DNA of 11,426 nt from Candidatus Roizmanbacteria bacterium CG_4_9_14_0_2_um_filter_39_13 (GCA_002788865.1 PFSC01000174.1:1-11426), one strand, 5' to 3'; shown: positions 1 to 7,996, numbered from the stretch's first letter. A program made the numbers and translations. The notes: generated by a model from the letters alone, not told the origin.

Positions 1-35
1 ATCCACATATATACAGCATATACAATTACTTTCTA

Positions 36-821
36 TTGTCAATCTATTTTGATTACATCACACTAGAGAATATTTTGGTAATCATCTTTTACGGAATGTT
101 GGTTGGGTGTACCAACTTGGTTGAGATTGTTGAACTGGCTCATACAGATGATGTATTTCTCAAACGGATACTTGAGATGCCACATGGAATACCACACCCA
201 ACCACCATATCCTACGCTTTACAACTGTGTGATATGGGGACGTTGATTCAAGTCTACCTTTCATGGCGAGAGATCATCTATGGAGTGATGACTGACAAAG
301 TGGCAAGCTTTGATGGGAAAACTATGAATGGAGCTCATGGAGAAGGAGTGATTAAACACATACTCTCCCTTCTAACTCATGATAGTCTTACGACCATTGG
401 ACAGGTAGGAGTAGATCAGAAGGAGAACGAGATACCTGCAGCTCACCGACTGTTTGAACAGACACCCTCATCATTGCTTCTTGGACTTACCCTGATTGGA
501 GATGCACTCCATACTCATACCAAGACTGCTCATGCAATCTGCGATGTTGGGGCAGACTACCTTTTGACCGTAAAGGACAATCAGGAACTATTACGCCAAG
601 ATATCCAATACTTTTTTGAAACACATACCACTCTAAACAACACTGCCACCGATTATCAATATGGACATGGCAGTACTATCAAAACAACAGTCACCATAAG
701 TCATGATCCAGATATGCTTGCATATCTATCGCACTGGAAAGATATCAGCACGGTAGGAAAGATACACCGCGTGTGGGAGAACGAAAACGAAGAGGTAGTA
801 CGACGCCTGTTGATGAAATAG
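36..821 (+). pseudogene. ISAs1-family transposase, N-terminal and central part (frameshifted)
   Basis: This part carries the N-terminal ISAs1-associated region (residues about 9-90) and the first two catalytic aspartates of the DDE nuclease: D93 in SFDGKTMNGA and D156 in LIGDALHTHTKTA. The NEIPA motif and the YLLTVKDNQ stretch that follows D156 are also typical of the family. The frame is open to the left window edge, so the TTG at 36 is only the first possible start inside the window and the true start may lie further left. The frame ends at TAG 819-821 before the catalytic Glu, which is encoded one frame back (-1) by the next piece. A one-base deletion around 770-800 is the simplest explanation. 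Confidence 0.8.
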
Positions 822-1114
822 TCTACTTCATAGCCAGTACACCAGGACCTCACAGCCAAAACTGCACTCAGAAAATGATACGTGGTCATTGGAAGATTGA
901 AAACAATCTTCATCGTACCAAAGATATGCTCTACAGGGAAGATCAGCAGACTTTACGGCTGGCAACTGCACCTCAAGTCATAACCTTCTTGCGGAGTATG
1001 GCTATCAATCTGTTCATGATCCTGAAATTTGCCAGTATTTCTCAGTCAGTACGTGTACTTAAGTACAACCGAAAAACGCATCATGATTTTATGCAATGGG
1101 CGGCTATTGTGTAG
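773..1114 (+). pseudogene. ISAs1-family transposase, C-terminal part (-1 frame)
   Basis: This reading frame continues the transposase one base back from the upstream part. It begins to match the family at VDEIVYFIAS (the usual YYISSL stretch) and carries the third catalytic residue in HWKIENNLH (E43 of this piece), followed by the typical YREDQQTLR block and the hydrophobic LRSMAINLF segment. Joined to the upstream part it would give a protein of about 360 residues, close to normal size for ISAs1 transposases, so little besides the frame is lost. The ATG at 773 lies inside the overlap and is probably not a real start. I see no canonical X XXY YYZ slippery heptamer in the overlap, which argues for a mutation rather than programmed frameshifting. 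Confidence 0.78.
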
Positions 1115-1349
1115 AAGAACTGTATGTCTTCTCCCCATAGTATTACCCATCAAGACACTTTAACACACGTGTCCCTGCATCTCTCATGACCGATTATTAC
1201 TAGTTTTATCAAAACATATGTTTTAGAAGACAATCACGCTCTTAACCACTCATCTTATCCAGCTATTCCTACGAGCTTATACTCGTTAGAGGCTTTTATG
1301 GAGATAGTTATCTAGAGAACGCAGTTACTCTGGCAATAGCCTGTTTTGA

Positions 1350-1377
1350 TTGAATTTACAATCTTTTCTGTTAGAAT
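1350..1377 (+). promoter_or_regulatory. Extended -10 promoter of nusA, predicted leaderless start
   Basis: TTGAAT (1350-1355), a 16-base spacer and TAGAAT (1372-1377) preceded by TG at 1369-1370 form an extended -10 promoter. Only seven bases separate the -10 box from the ATG at 1385, so transcription would be expected to begin at or next to the start codon, giving a leaderless mRNA. The placement is read from sequence; use in vivo is inference. Confidence 0.5.
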
Positions 1378-1384
1378 TAGCTGT

Positions 1385-2488
1385 ATGGTGATTGTAAAAA
1401 GTGAATTTACACTGGCATTAAATCAGGTTGCTTCAGAAAGAGGTATTTTGGTATCTGAAGTTATTGAATCTATGCAGGCTGCAATTTTGGCAGCATTTCG
1501 AAAAGAGCATCCAGAAATCGCAGTTGGCGAAGAGGGAGATGTGGATCCAGGCGTTGAAGTAAATATAGATAGTAACACTGGAGAAATTCAAATTCTCAAA
1601 GATGGTGAAGATATTACCCCACCTGGATTTGGCAGGATTGCAGCACAAACTGCTCGCCAAGTTATTGTTCAAAAAATTCGAGAAGCAGAGAAAAAAACGG
1701 TAATCGCTCATTATCAGGATCAAGTTGGTACATTGGTCCGAGGAAGAGTGATCAGACGCGATCTAAATAATGTATATATTGATATTGGAAAAACAGAAGG
1801 AGTCCTTCCTCGTGATGAACAGATCAGAAATGAAACATACGTCGTTAATAGTAAATATATCTTTTATCTAAAAGAAATTGCCACCACAATCGCAGGATAT
1901 TCACGAATCATCCTTTCACGAGTGCATCCAAATCTTATTGTAGAACTCTTTAAAAGAGAGGTTCCAGAAGTAGGAAATGGGACAGTTGAGATAAAAAATG
2001 TAGTTCGAGAGCCAGGGGAGCGGGCGAAAATAGCCGTATCAAGCAGTCAAAGTGGAGTGGATCCAGTCGGCGCATGTGTGGGTCAAAAAGGAGTTCGTGT
2101 GCAAACTGTGACCGACGAACTCAATGGTCATGAGAAAATCGACATCATACAGTGGAATTCAGATTCAAAAATATTTATTACCAGCGCTCTTTCACCAGCA
2201 TCAGTCCAATCAGTCGAGCTGAATACCGTAGAAAATCGAGCAAAAGTCACTGTTCTTGAAATACAAGCGCCACTTGCTATTGGAAAAGGTGGAGTAAATG
2301 TGAACCTTGCCGCACGACTTACCGGTTTTGAAATAGATATACTGCAAATAGAGGATCCAAATGCTCCAAAGGAAGTAGCCGTCAACGAAAAAATTACCGA
2401 AGAAGAAACTGTAGAAAAAGTCGAGGAAGTTGCTCAAGAAGAGAAAGCAGAGAAAAAGCCGACCAAAGATACAAAAGTCGAAGAGTAA
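1385..2488 (+). CDS. nusA: Transcription termination/antitermination factor NusA
   Basis: NusA binds RNA polymerase and nascent RNA through an S1 and two KH domains and modulates pausing, termination and antitermination. The 367-residue protein shows the N-terminal polymerase-binding domain (1 to about 110), an S1 domain from about G115 (LVRGRVIRRDLNNVYIDIG), then KH1 with the diagnostic REPGERAKIAV and DPVGACVGQKG (GQKG at 233-236), and KH2 with IGKGGVNVNLAARLTG (GKGG at 300-303). A Glu/Lys-rich tail of about 40 residues replaces the C-terminal repeats of long NusA proteins. I chose ATG 1385 because MVIVKSEFTLALNQV aligns with the usual N-terminus; a TTG at 1346 in the same frame would add 13 unmatched residues and overlies the promoter. 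There is no Shine-Dalgarno sequence. infB follows after 78 bases, the common nusA-infB pairing, but rimP and ylxR are not between or beside them. Confidence 0.96.
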   Translation: MVIVKSEFTLALNQVASERGILVSEVIESMQAAILAAFRKEHPEIAVGEEGDVDPGVEVNIDSNTGEIQILKDGEDITPPGFGRIAAQTARQVIVQKIREAEKKTVIAHYQDQVGTLVRGRVIRRDLNNVYIDIGKTEGVLPRDEQIRNETYVVNSKYIFYLKEIATTIAGYSRIILSRVHPNLIVELFKREVPEVGNGTVEIKNVVREPGERAKIAVSSSQSGVDPVGACVGQKGVRVQTVTDELNGHEKIDIIQWNSDSKIFITSALSPASVQSVELNTVENRAKVTVLEIQAPLAIGKGGVNVNLAARLTGFEIDILQIEDPNAPKEVAVNEKITEEETVEKVEEVAQEEKAEKKPTKDTKVEE

Positions 2489-2566
2489 TTAGCTCTGGTG
2501 GCTTACGATCGTGCTTTCAATAAAGTAAAATCTACAGGTAATTACTTCTTACTAATACACAATATT

Positions 2567-4021
2567 ATGAATCGATCACCTATTGTCGCAATTTTGGGTC
2601 ACGTAGACCATGGGAAAACCACACTGCTTGATACTATTCGAGATAGTCGTCTTGTATCCAAGGAGCACGGCGGAATCACACAACGCATTGGAGGATATGA
2701 GATAGCAACAGGAATTAAGGGATATGATATTGAAAAAATTACCTTCATCGATACTCCAGGACACGAGGCATTTTCAAAACTACGATCTCGAGGTACGAAT
2801 GTCGCAGATATTGCAATATTGGTCATTGATGCAACAGATTCGGTGAAACCACAAACTGTTGAATCAATCGCACACATCAAAAATGCAAAAATACCATTTA
2901 TTGTCGCAATGAATAAGATGGATGTTGTGGGTGCAAATCCAGACAAAGTCAAAAAAGATCTGCTCAAGCATGAAGTGATCACAGAAGATATGGGCGGGTC
3001 CGTTGTCGCACTTCCCATCTCAGCAATAAAAAAGCAAGGAATTCAGGAACTTTTGGAATCTATTCTCATTATCGCGTCGGATATTGACCTTAAATATGAT
3101 CTAAAAAACCCATCAAAATCATACATAATCGAAACAAAAAAAGATCAACGAGGAGTTGTCGTGAGCTGTGTGATCAAAGATGGCACGCTTCGTGTCGGCG
3201 ATATCGCTCACACCAATCAGGAAAAAATAAAGATTCGAGCACTGATAAATGATATGGGTAAAAGTGTAAAAGAAGTAGTTCCATCAACTCCCTTTGAAAT
3301 ACTTGGATTTTCAAAATCTCCAGAAGTTGGATCACTCATGACCTCTGAGCATCAGGATCTTTCTGAAGCACCCGAAAAAGACCAAGAACCCAGGTCTCAG
3401 ATGGATGTGTCTTCAATGCTTCAAAAAGAAGGTGAAGAGAAACAAAAAAAACTAACGGTAATCATAAAAGCTGATTCTCAAGGGACTCTTGAGGCAATTC
3501 TTGCTTCACTATCTAAAAATGAAAATATAGAAATTGTACTCAGTAGTATCGGAGGTGTTCATCGATCAGATATTTTTCTTGCAAAAACCACAAAATCTAT
3601 CGTGATAGGATTTTCAGTTTCAGTTGATAATGAAGTGAAAACATTGGCAAAACAAGAGAAAGTAATCATTAAAACATACGATATCATCTACGAACTCCTT
3701 GATGAACTTGAAGAAGTTTCAGATCTTATTTCCGAAAAGGAAGAAAAAGAGAAGAATTTGAAAGCTCAAGTTAAAATACTCGCCACATTCCCCATAGAAG
3801 GAGATATTGTATTTGGGGGATTAGTGACAAAAGGAAAATTGAACGTAGGAGATACTGCTGAAGTATATAGAAAAGACAAGCTTATAGGAAAATCAAAATT
3901 AACTTCACTCAAAAATCGTGCAAAATCGGTTCAGGAGGTGAAAAAAGACCAAGAGTGCGGAATGTTGTTTACGCCTGCGCTTGACATAAAGGTAGGGGAT
4001 GTGATAAAATTCGTCCTATAG
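2567..4021 (+). CDS. infB: Translation initiation factor IF-2, short form
   Basis: IF-2 is the GTPase that brings initiator tRNA to the 30S subunit and promotes subunit joining. The G domain starts almost at the N-terminus: G1 GHVDHGKT (11-18), switch I region GGITQRIGGYE (35-45), G3 DTPGH (62-66), G4 NKMD (116-119) and G5 SAIK (from 152). Domain II follows, then domain III (LTVIIKADSQGTLEAILASL) and the C-terminal domain IV with VTKGKLNVGD and the ECGM...DIKVGD signature. At 484 residues it lacks the N-terminal domains of most bacterial IF-2 proteins. Its switch I reads TQRIGG where TQHIGA is usual. ATG 2567 is preferred because MNRSPIVAILGHVDHGKT is the normal G-domain entry; a GTG at 2498 would add 23 unmatched residues. 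No Shine-Dalgarno sequence precedes either start. It lies between nusA and a DHH gene, as in the classical cluster, but rbfA is absent. Confidence 0.96.
   Translation: MNRSPIVAILGHVDHGKTTLLDTIRDSRLVSKEHGGITQRIGGYEIATGIKGYDIEKITFIDTPGHEAFSKLRSRGTNVADIAILVIDATDSVKPQTVESIAHIKNAKIPFIVAMNKMDVVGANPDKVKKDLLKHEVITEDMGGSVVALPISAIKKQGIQELLESILIIASDIDLKYDLKNPSKSYIIETKKDQRGVVVSCVIKDGTLRVGDIAHTNQEKIKIRALINDMGKSVKEVVPSTPFEILGFSKSPEVGSLMTSEHQDLSEAPEKDQEPRSQMDVSSMLQKEGEEKQKKLTVIIKADSQGTLEAILASLSKNENIEIVLSSIGGVHRSDIFLAKTTKSIVIGFSVSVDNEVKTLAKQEKVIIKTYDIIYELLDELEEVSDLISEKEEKEKNLKAQVKILATFPIEGDIVFGGLVTKGKLNVGDTAEVYRKDKLIGKSKLTSLKNRAKSVQEVKKDQECGMLFTPALDIKVGDVIKFVL
3981..4010 (+). promoter_or_regulatory. Promoter-like sequence inside the infB 3' end, upstream of the DHH gene
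   Basis: A perfect TTGACA (3981-3986), an 18-base spacer and TGATAAAAT (box TAAAAT 4005-4010, extended TG at 4002-4003) lie in the last codons of infB. Transcription from here would begin near 4017, about 23 bases before the ATG at 4040. Because these bases also encode the conserved domain IV end (ALDIKVGDVIKF), a chance match is possible. Confidence 0.4.
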
Positions 4022-4039
4022 TAATTTAATTATTACATT

Positions 4040-5137
4040 ATGATGCCCCAAGCAAATCAACCTCAGGACGTTGAAAAATCAATAGCTCAAATCAAGGAGT
4101 TTATTTCAAAAAATAGCTCTGGGATTATTGTATTGCCTGCAAAAGCCACACCCGATGCTATCGCAGCGGGATCTTCTTTATATATAGCTTTGATGAAACT
4201 TGGAAAGAATATCTCTCTTGTAGCGTCATCTGCAATCCAGAGTGATATGTTTGGAGCAGATAAAATTAAAACTGATCTTCAAGCTGGTGGTGACAATCTC
4301 GTTGTATCATTCCCTTATCAAGAAGGATCGATTGATAAAGTTGACTACAACATTCAAGGCGAGCGATTTAATTTGATTATTGTTCCTCGCAAGGGAAGCA
4401 ACAAACTAAAATCTGAAGACATAGATTTTTCATATACTGGTGGAAAAATCGACTTTATTATTACTGTAGATGCACCAAATTTAAATGCACTCGGAGAAAT
4501 TTATCAAAAAAATCAAAGACAGTTTGAAGGCTCAACAATCATCAATATCGATCGACATCTCATAAATAATTCATATGGAATGATCAATCTTATTTCGAAA
4601 TCAAGCTCATCTACATCAGAGCTTGCATTCAAGGTTATTGAAGGTTTGAAAATAGAAATGGATACGAATATTGCGACAAATTTACACGCAGGAATTGTTG
4701 CGGCAACAAATAACTTTACTGCATATTCTGTAAATGCCGATACTTTCGAAATGATAGCAAAGCTACTTCGTGCAGGTGCGATCAAAAAACCTATGCAACC
4801 TCTCAATGGAAATCAGTTTGGAAGACAAATGGGTAATTCTTTGGAGTCATTTGGTCAGAGACTACCATCCTTTGGTGGAAGTCAGTTCGGCGACCCAATG
4901 CCACAACAATTCAATCCACAACCGGTGCCAAGACAACAACAGCCGCAACAAATTCCATTCAATTCACCTCAAGTTACTCAGCAACAACCACAGATGCAAT
5001 CATTTGAAAATCAAGCAAAAGCTGATGAAAATATTGAACGATCACCAAACGCGCCTGAAGGACAGGTTAATTCAAATGAAACCCCAGAAAATTTTTTGAA
5101 ACCAAAAATATTTTCAGGAAGTGGCGGGTTGGTATAA
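4040..5137 (+). CDS. DHH-fold phosphoesterase-like protein (NrnA type), active site degenerate, Q/P-rich tail
   Basis: Residues about 10-250 follow the layout of DHH phosphoesterases of the NrnA/oligoribonuclease type: motif I PDAIAAGSSLYIALMKLGK (from 38), TVDAPN (D144), IDRHLINNSYGMINLI (171 onward) and LHAGIVAATNNF (GI at 218-219). Position after infB matches the classical nusA-infB-rbfA-nrnA-truB order. Active members use HxxPDGDA, DHH and GxxTDTG to bind metal. Here the His is K35, the second Asp of motif I is I41, DHH is D171-R172-H173 and the third Asp is A222. D39 and D144 remain. From this I infer that nuclease activity is lost or very different and that the fold may serve binding. 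Residues about 265-365 are low-complexity, rich in Gln, Pro, Asn and Ser, and probably disordered. No Shine-Dalgarno sequence is seen; rmuC begins 23 bases after the stop. Confidence 0.8.
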   Translation: MMPQANQPQDVEKSIAQIKEFISKNSSGIIVLPAKATPDAIAAGSSLYIALMKLGKNISLVASSAIQSDMFGADKIKTDLQAGGDNLVVSFPYQEGSIDKVDYNIQGERFNLIIVPRKGSNKLKSEDIDFSYTGGKIDFIITVDAPNLNALGEIYQKNQRQFEGSTIINIDRHLINNSYGMINLISKSSSSTSELAFKVIEGLKIEMDTNIATNLHAGIVAATNNFTAYSVNADTFEMIAKLLRAGAIKKPMQPLNGNQFGRQMGNSLESFGQRLPSFGGSQFGDPMPQQFNPQPVPRQQQPQQIPFNSPQVTQQQPQMQSFENQAKADENIERSPNAPEGQVNSNETPENFLKPKIFSGSGGLV

Positions 5138-5146
5138 ATGTATTGG

Positions 5147-5152
5147 TATAAT
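5147..5152 (+). promoter_or_regulatory. Extended -10 element directly before rmuC, predicted leaderless start
   Basis: TATAAT (5147-5152) preceded by TGG (5144-5146) forms a consensus extended -10 box. Eight bases separate it from the rmuC ATG at 5161, so the transcript would begin within one or two bases of the start codon. No convincing -35 box lies at 16-18 bases upstream, which extended -10 promoters can tolerate. Confidence 0.5.
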
Positions 5153-5160
5153 GAATCCTT

Positions 5161-6132
5161 ATGGATCTCATTTCTTACGTTCTGATCATATTTGCTACAG
5201 CTCTCATTTTATTCATACTTCGAACATGGCTTACACGTTTAGAGAATAAAACTAAGATTTCGGAAGAACTGATGCAGTGGCTCAAAGATATGGGAGAGTC
5301 AAATAGACAAGTTGACCGCAAGCTCACTCAAAATATGGACATGTTCAACGAACGTCTGGACAATGCAGCAAATGTCATCTCTGGTGTACAAAAAAGCATC
5401 GGAGAATTTTCGGAGATCGGGAGATCAATGCAGCGGCTTCAAGAATTTTTGCAGTCCCCAAAACTTCGTGGGAACATAGGCGAACAAGTTCTCAAAGAGC
5501 TTTTGGCACAGAGCTTGCCACAAGAGGCGTATTCTTTGCAATATGAGTTCAAAAACGGTCAACGAGTTGATGCTGTTGTAAAAACAAGTCAGGGGCTCAT
5601 AGCCATAGACTCGAAATTTCCTCTTTCAAGTTTCAAAAACATGATGGAGTCTTCTTCTGATGAAATCCGCTCCCAACACTCCAAACAATTTGTGCGAGAT
5701 GTGAAAAAACACATTTCTTCGATTTCCCAAAAATATATTCTAGCGTCAGAAGGGACTTTGGACTATGCACTTATGTATATTCCTTCGGAGAGCGTGTACT
5801 ATGAAATCATAAATCAGAGTGATCTATACGATTTCTCTACAGCAATGCGCGTTGTTCCAGTTTCTCCAATGAGTTTTTATGCGTATCTTAAAGTTATATT
5901 AATTTCTCATGAAGGTGCGCGAATCCAAAAGCAGGCAAAAGAAATCTTGATTACTTTGCAGTCGATGAAGAAGGATTATGAAAAGACTGATGAAGCATTT
6001 TCAATTTTGAATAAGCACATCGGGAATGCGTTCAATCAATCGAATAATGTAGCGCAAAGTCTCAATAGTCTTGGGCAAAAGATTGAATCGACCTCACAGT
6101 TGTCCTCACCTGAGGGAAAGATGATAGAATAA
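5161..6132 (+). CDS. rmuC: RmuC family DNA recombination protein
   Basis: RmuC proteins limit inversions and other rearrangements at repeats and carry a nuclease-like PD-(D/E)xK core; the biochemical reaction is not settled. The 323-residue protein has an N-terminal membrane segment (about 5-22), a coiled-coil stretch (about 25-95) and the RmuC domain. That domain opens with LRGNIGEQVLKELL (R103-E108 hold the RGxxGE motif) and includes GQRVDAVV (D137) and AIDSKFPL (D150, K152), the likely metal-binding and catalytic residues. VVPVSPMSFYAYLKVI further on is also typical. The length is short against the roughly 450 residues of the E. coli protein, mostly by trimming the coiled-coil and C-terminal parts. 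ATG 5161 opens directly into the membrane segment and follows an extended -10 box. Confidence 0.92.
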   Translation: MDLISYVLIIFATALILFILRTWLTRLENKTKISEELMQWLKDMGESNRQVDRKLTQNMDMFNERLDNAANVISGVQKSIGEFSEIGRSMQRLQEFLQSPKLRGNIGEQVLKELLAQSLPQEAYSLQYEFKNGQRVDAVVKTSQGLIAIDSKFPLSSFKNMMESSSDEIRSQHSKQFVRDVKKHISSISQKYILASEGTLDYALMYIPSESVYYEIINQSDLYDFSTAMRVVPVSPMSFYAYLKVILISHEGARIQKQAKEILITLQSMKKDYEKTDEAFSILNKHIGNAFNQSNNVAQSLNSLGQKIESTSQLSSPEGKMIE

Positions 6133-6133
6133 A

Positions 6134-6155
6134 CTACGTTCTAGATAAAACGTAG
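6134..6155 (+). terminator. Stem-loop just after rmuC, possible weak terminator
   Basis: CTACGTT (6134-6140) and AACGTAG (6149-6155) form a seven-base-pair stem with an eight-base loop, starting two bases after the rmuC stop. No U-run follows, so a standard intrinsic terminator is doubtful; it may instead stabilise the mRNA end. The rest of the 145-base gap before recJ shows nothing I can name. Confidence 0.3.
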
Positions 6156-6277
6156 ATCGATATCAAGCTCGTAATCAAAATTTATTTGCAGCCAGGTTTG
6201 GAACTAAAATGGCGACCTTTTCCTGCTGCTTAAATTTCAATTACTTCGCTTTTTTCTGCAAAAATCAAAACTATTTT

Positions 6278-7996
6278 ATGAAAATCACATACACACACGA
6301 AATTACTGAAAAAACTACTCCGAAAGACATTCTCAGTCTACTTCTTACATCACGCAATATTCAAGATATAGATTTATTTCTTCACCCTATTTCTCCTTTG
6401 GAGTTGTTTCTCAAAGATTTTGGATTTAAAAAAGCAAAAATTACAAAGATGATGAAGCTTCTTGAAAGTATTCGAGAAAAAGATCAAATGATCGTAGTTT
6501 ATACAGATTATGATGCAGATGGAATCACTGGTGGAGCGATCCTTTGGGAAACCCTTCATCTTCTTGGGTTTCGAGTAATGCCCTATGTTCCTCATCGGAA
6601 GACCGAAGGGTATGGATTTTCAAAAAAAGGAATTGATTCTGTCAAAAAAGAATTTAATCCAAACCTTATTATGAGTGTGGATCATGGTATTACAGCAAAA
6701 AACGAAGTCGCGTATGCAAACTCACTTGGTATTGATGTGATTGTCACGGATCATCATCATCGGCAAGAAGAAAAAGTACCTGACTCTGCAGTGGGCATAT
6801 TTCATATTTCTGCACTCTCGGGATCGGGTACAGCCTATATGGTGGCAAAAGAAATATTCACTCACTTTTGTCATCCTGAACTTGATTCAGGATCCATGCT
6901 GGATTCCCGATCGGGGTCGGGAATGACAAAGAAATTAGAAAAATATTTCAAGACAGATTATCTCGCGCTTGCTGCAATTGGGACGGTGGCAGATCTAGTC
7001 CCCTTGATAGGATCATCCAGAAGTATTGTATCATATGGCTTGAAAGCATTTGAAAAAGTGAAAAGGCCGGGAATCAAATATATTCTTAAAGATGCTCAGA
7101 TTCAAGATAGAGAAATCACTCCATATGAAATCGGATTCATAATCGCGCCTCGAATAAATGCGGTTGGCAGACTCGAGCATGCGATCGATGCACTCAGGTT
7201 ATTGTGTACAACAGATGATGTACGTGCGAGTGCACTTTCACAAAAAGTTGGCATACTGAATACAAATCGTCAAGACTTGGTCAAAGATCAAGTTGCTGAA
7301 GCTCGTGCACAACTGCAAAAATTGAAGAAAATTCCAAAGCTTATTATCTTATACTCAGACCATTGGCATGAAGGGGTGATAGGACTCATAGCTGGGAATA
7401 TTTTACAGGAGTATTATCGACCAACTATCGTCATGACCAAAGGAGACGGATTTTATAAAGCTTCGGTTCGCTCAATATCGGGATTCCACATTACAAACTT
7501 TCTCAAAACTTTGGGTTCGTATCTCACAAACTATGGTGGACATGCAGCAGCGGCAGGATTTACTCTGAAGGAGTCGAAGTTGAAAGAATTCATAAAAGAA
7601 GCGACAAAAAAAGCCGAGGATTTGATTGCCGACAAAATGCTTGAACCTACAATAAACGCAGATATGAAAATTCCAATTGAGATGGCAACAAAAACATTAT
7701 CACGAACATTACATACATTGAGCCCGTTTGGCATGGGGAATCCAAAACCAATTTTTGTTTCGGAAGCTTCTGTCATTCATGCCAAGCTTCTCGGTAAACA
7801 AAAAAACCATCTCAAGCTGCAAGTCAAAGATATATCAAACATGCATCTTCCGATTGATATGATTGGATTTGGGAAAGGAGAGCTATTATCACAAATTTCC
7901 AAAAACAAAATAGTGAAAGTTGCGTATCAGTTAGATATAAATAAGTGGAATGGGCAGGAAAAGGTACAGGGAATCATAAAGCATCTTGAGTTATAG
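6278..7996 (+). CDS. recJ: Single-stranded-DNA-specific exonuclease RecJ
   Basis: RecJ degrades single-stranded DNA 5' to 3' in recombination, mismatch and base-excision repair. Motif I DYDADG (77-82), motif II VDHG (D135-G137) and motif III TDHHH (DHH 158-160) carry the metal ligands, with GTVADLVPL and PRINAVGRLEHA after them. The DHHA1 region has the GGHAAAAGFTL signature (GGH 420-422), and the C-terminal OB-type part includes SPFGMGNPKP and the IDMIGFGKG stretch. Length is 572 residues, near the 577 of the E. coli protein. ATG 6278 begins a normal N-terminus; a start at 6209 would add 23 unmatched residues. Residues 198-217 are an in-frame insertion encoded by a palindromic repeat, placed between TAYMVAKEIF and DYLALAAIG, a variable linker in the family, so activity is probably kept. 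No Shine-Dalgarno sequence is present. Confidence 0.95.
   Translation: MKITYTHEITEKTTPKDILSLLLTSRNIQDIDLFLHPISPLELFLKDFGFKKAKITKMMKLLESIREKDQMIVVYTDYDADGITGGAILWETLHLLGFRVMPYVPHRKTEGYGFSKKGIDSVKKEFNPNLIMSVDHGITAKNEVAYANSLGIDVIVTDHHHRQEEKVPDSAVGIFHISALSGSGTAYMVAKEIFTHFCHPELDSGSMLDSRSGSGMTKKLEKYFKTDYLALAAIGTVADLVPLIGSSRSIVSYGLKAFEKVKRPGIKYILKDAQIQDREITPYEIGFIIAPRINAVGRLEHAIDALRLLCTTDDVRASALSQKVGILNTNRQDLVKDQVAEARAQLQKLKKIPKLIILYSDHWHEGVIGLIAGNILQEYYRPTIVMTKGDGFYKASVRSISGFHITNFLKTLGSYLTNYGGHAAAAGFTLKESKLKEFIKEATKKAEDLIADKMLEPTINADMKIPIEMATKTLSRTLHTLSPFGMGNPKPIFVSEASVIHAKLLGKQKNHLKLQVKDISNMHLPIDMIGFGKGELLSQISKNKIVKVAYQLDINKWNGQEKVQGIIKHLEL
6870..6927 (+). repeat. Palindromic element inserted in frame within recJ
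   Basis: The 58-base element is bounded by GTCAT (6870-6874) and ATGAC (6923-6927). Inside are hairpins ATCCTGAA/TTCAGGAT (6873-6880 and 6886-6893), ATCCA/TGGAT (6892-6896 and 6900-6904) and ATTCCCGA/TCGGGAAT (6903-6910 and 6917-6924), which could not all pair at once. It encodes a Ser/Gly/Asp-rich peptide of about 20 residues inside RecJ without a stop. Its ends and the TGGAT-CCCGA core match a second copy at 8866-8940, so this is a dispersed family. Its behaviour resembles Rickettsia palindromic elements, though I claim no homology to them. Confidence 0.75.

Larger units (their letters stand above)
1..1177 (+). mobile_element. ISAs1-family insertion sequence, left end outside window, transposase frameshifted
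   Basis: The region is filled by a transposase whose parts match the ISAs1 (H-repeat) DDE family, read in two + frames. After its stop at 1114 comes a short AT-rich tail, and the string ACACGTGTCCCTG ends at 1177. ISAs1-family inverted repeats usually begin CAGGG, so CCCTG at 1173-1177 is a good candidate right end; this is inference because the left end lies outside the window. The element sits just upstream of nusA, where rimP is often found in other bacteria. It is probably inactive unless the frameshift is bypassed. Confidence 0.7.

Noticed and set aside
773..821. Programmed -1 ribosomal frameshifting in the transposase.
   Set aside because: No X XXY YYZ heptamer in the correct phase and no obvious downstream stem-loop; a simple indel explains the break.
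6741..6926. Second + frame inside recJ.
   Set aside because: It is out of frame with a clear RecJ and its end is repeat sequence.
6870..6927. tRNA-like or CRISPR-repeat interpretation of the hairpin clusters.
   Set aside because: No tRNA T-loop or CCA-adjacent features, and only one copy at each place without spacers.
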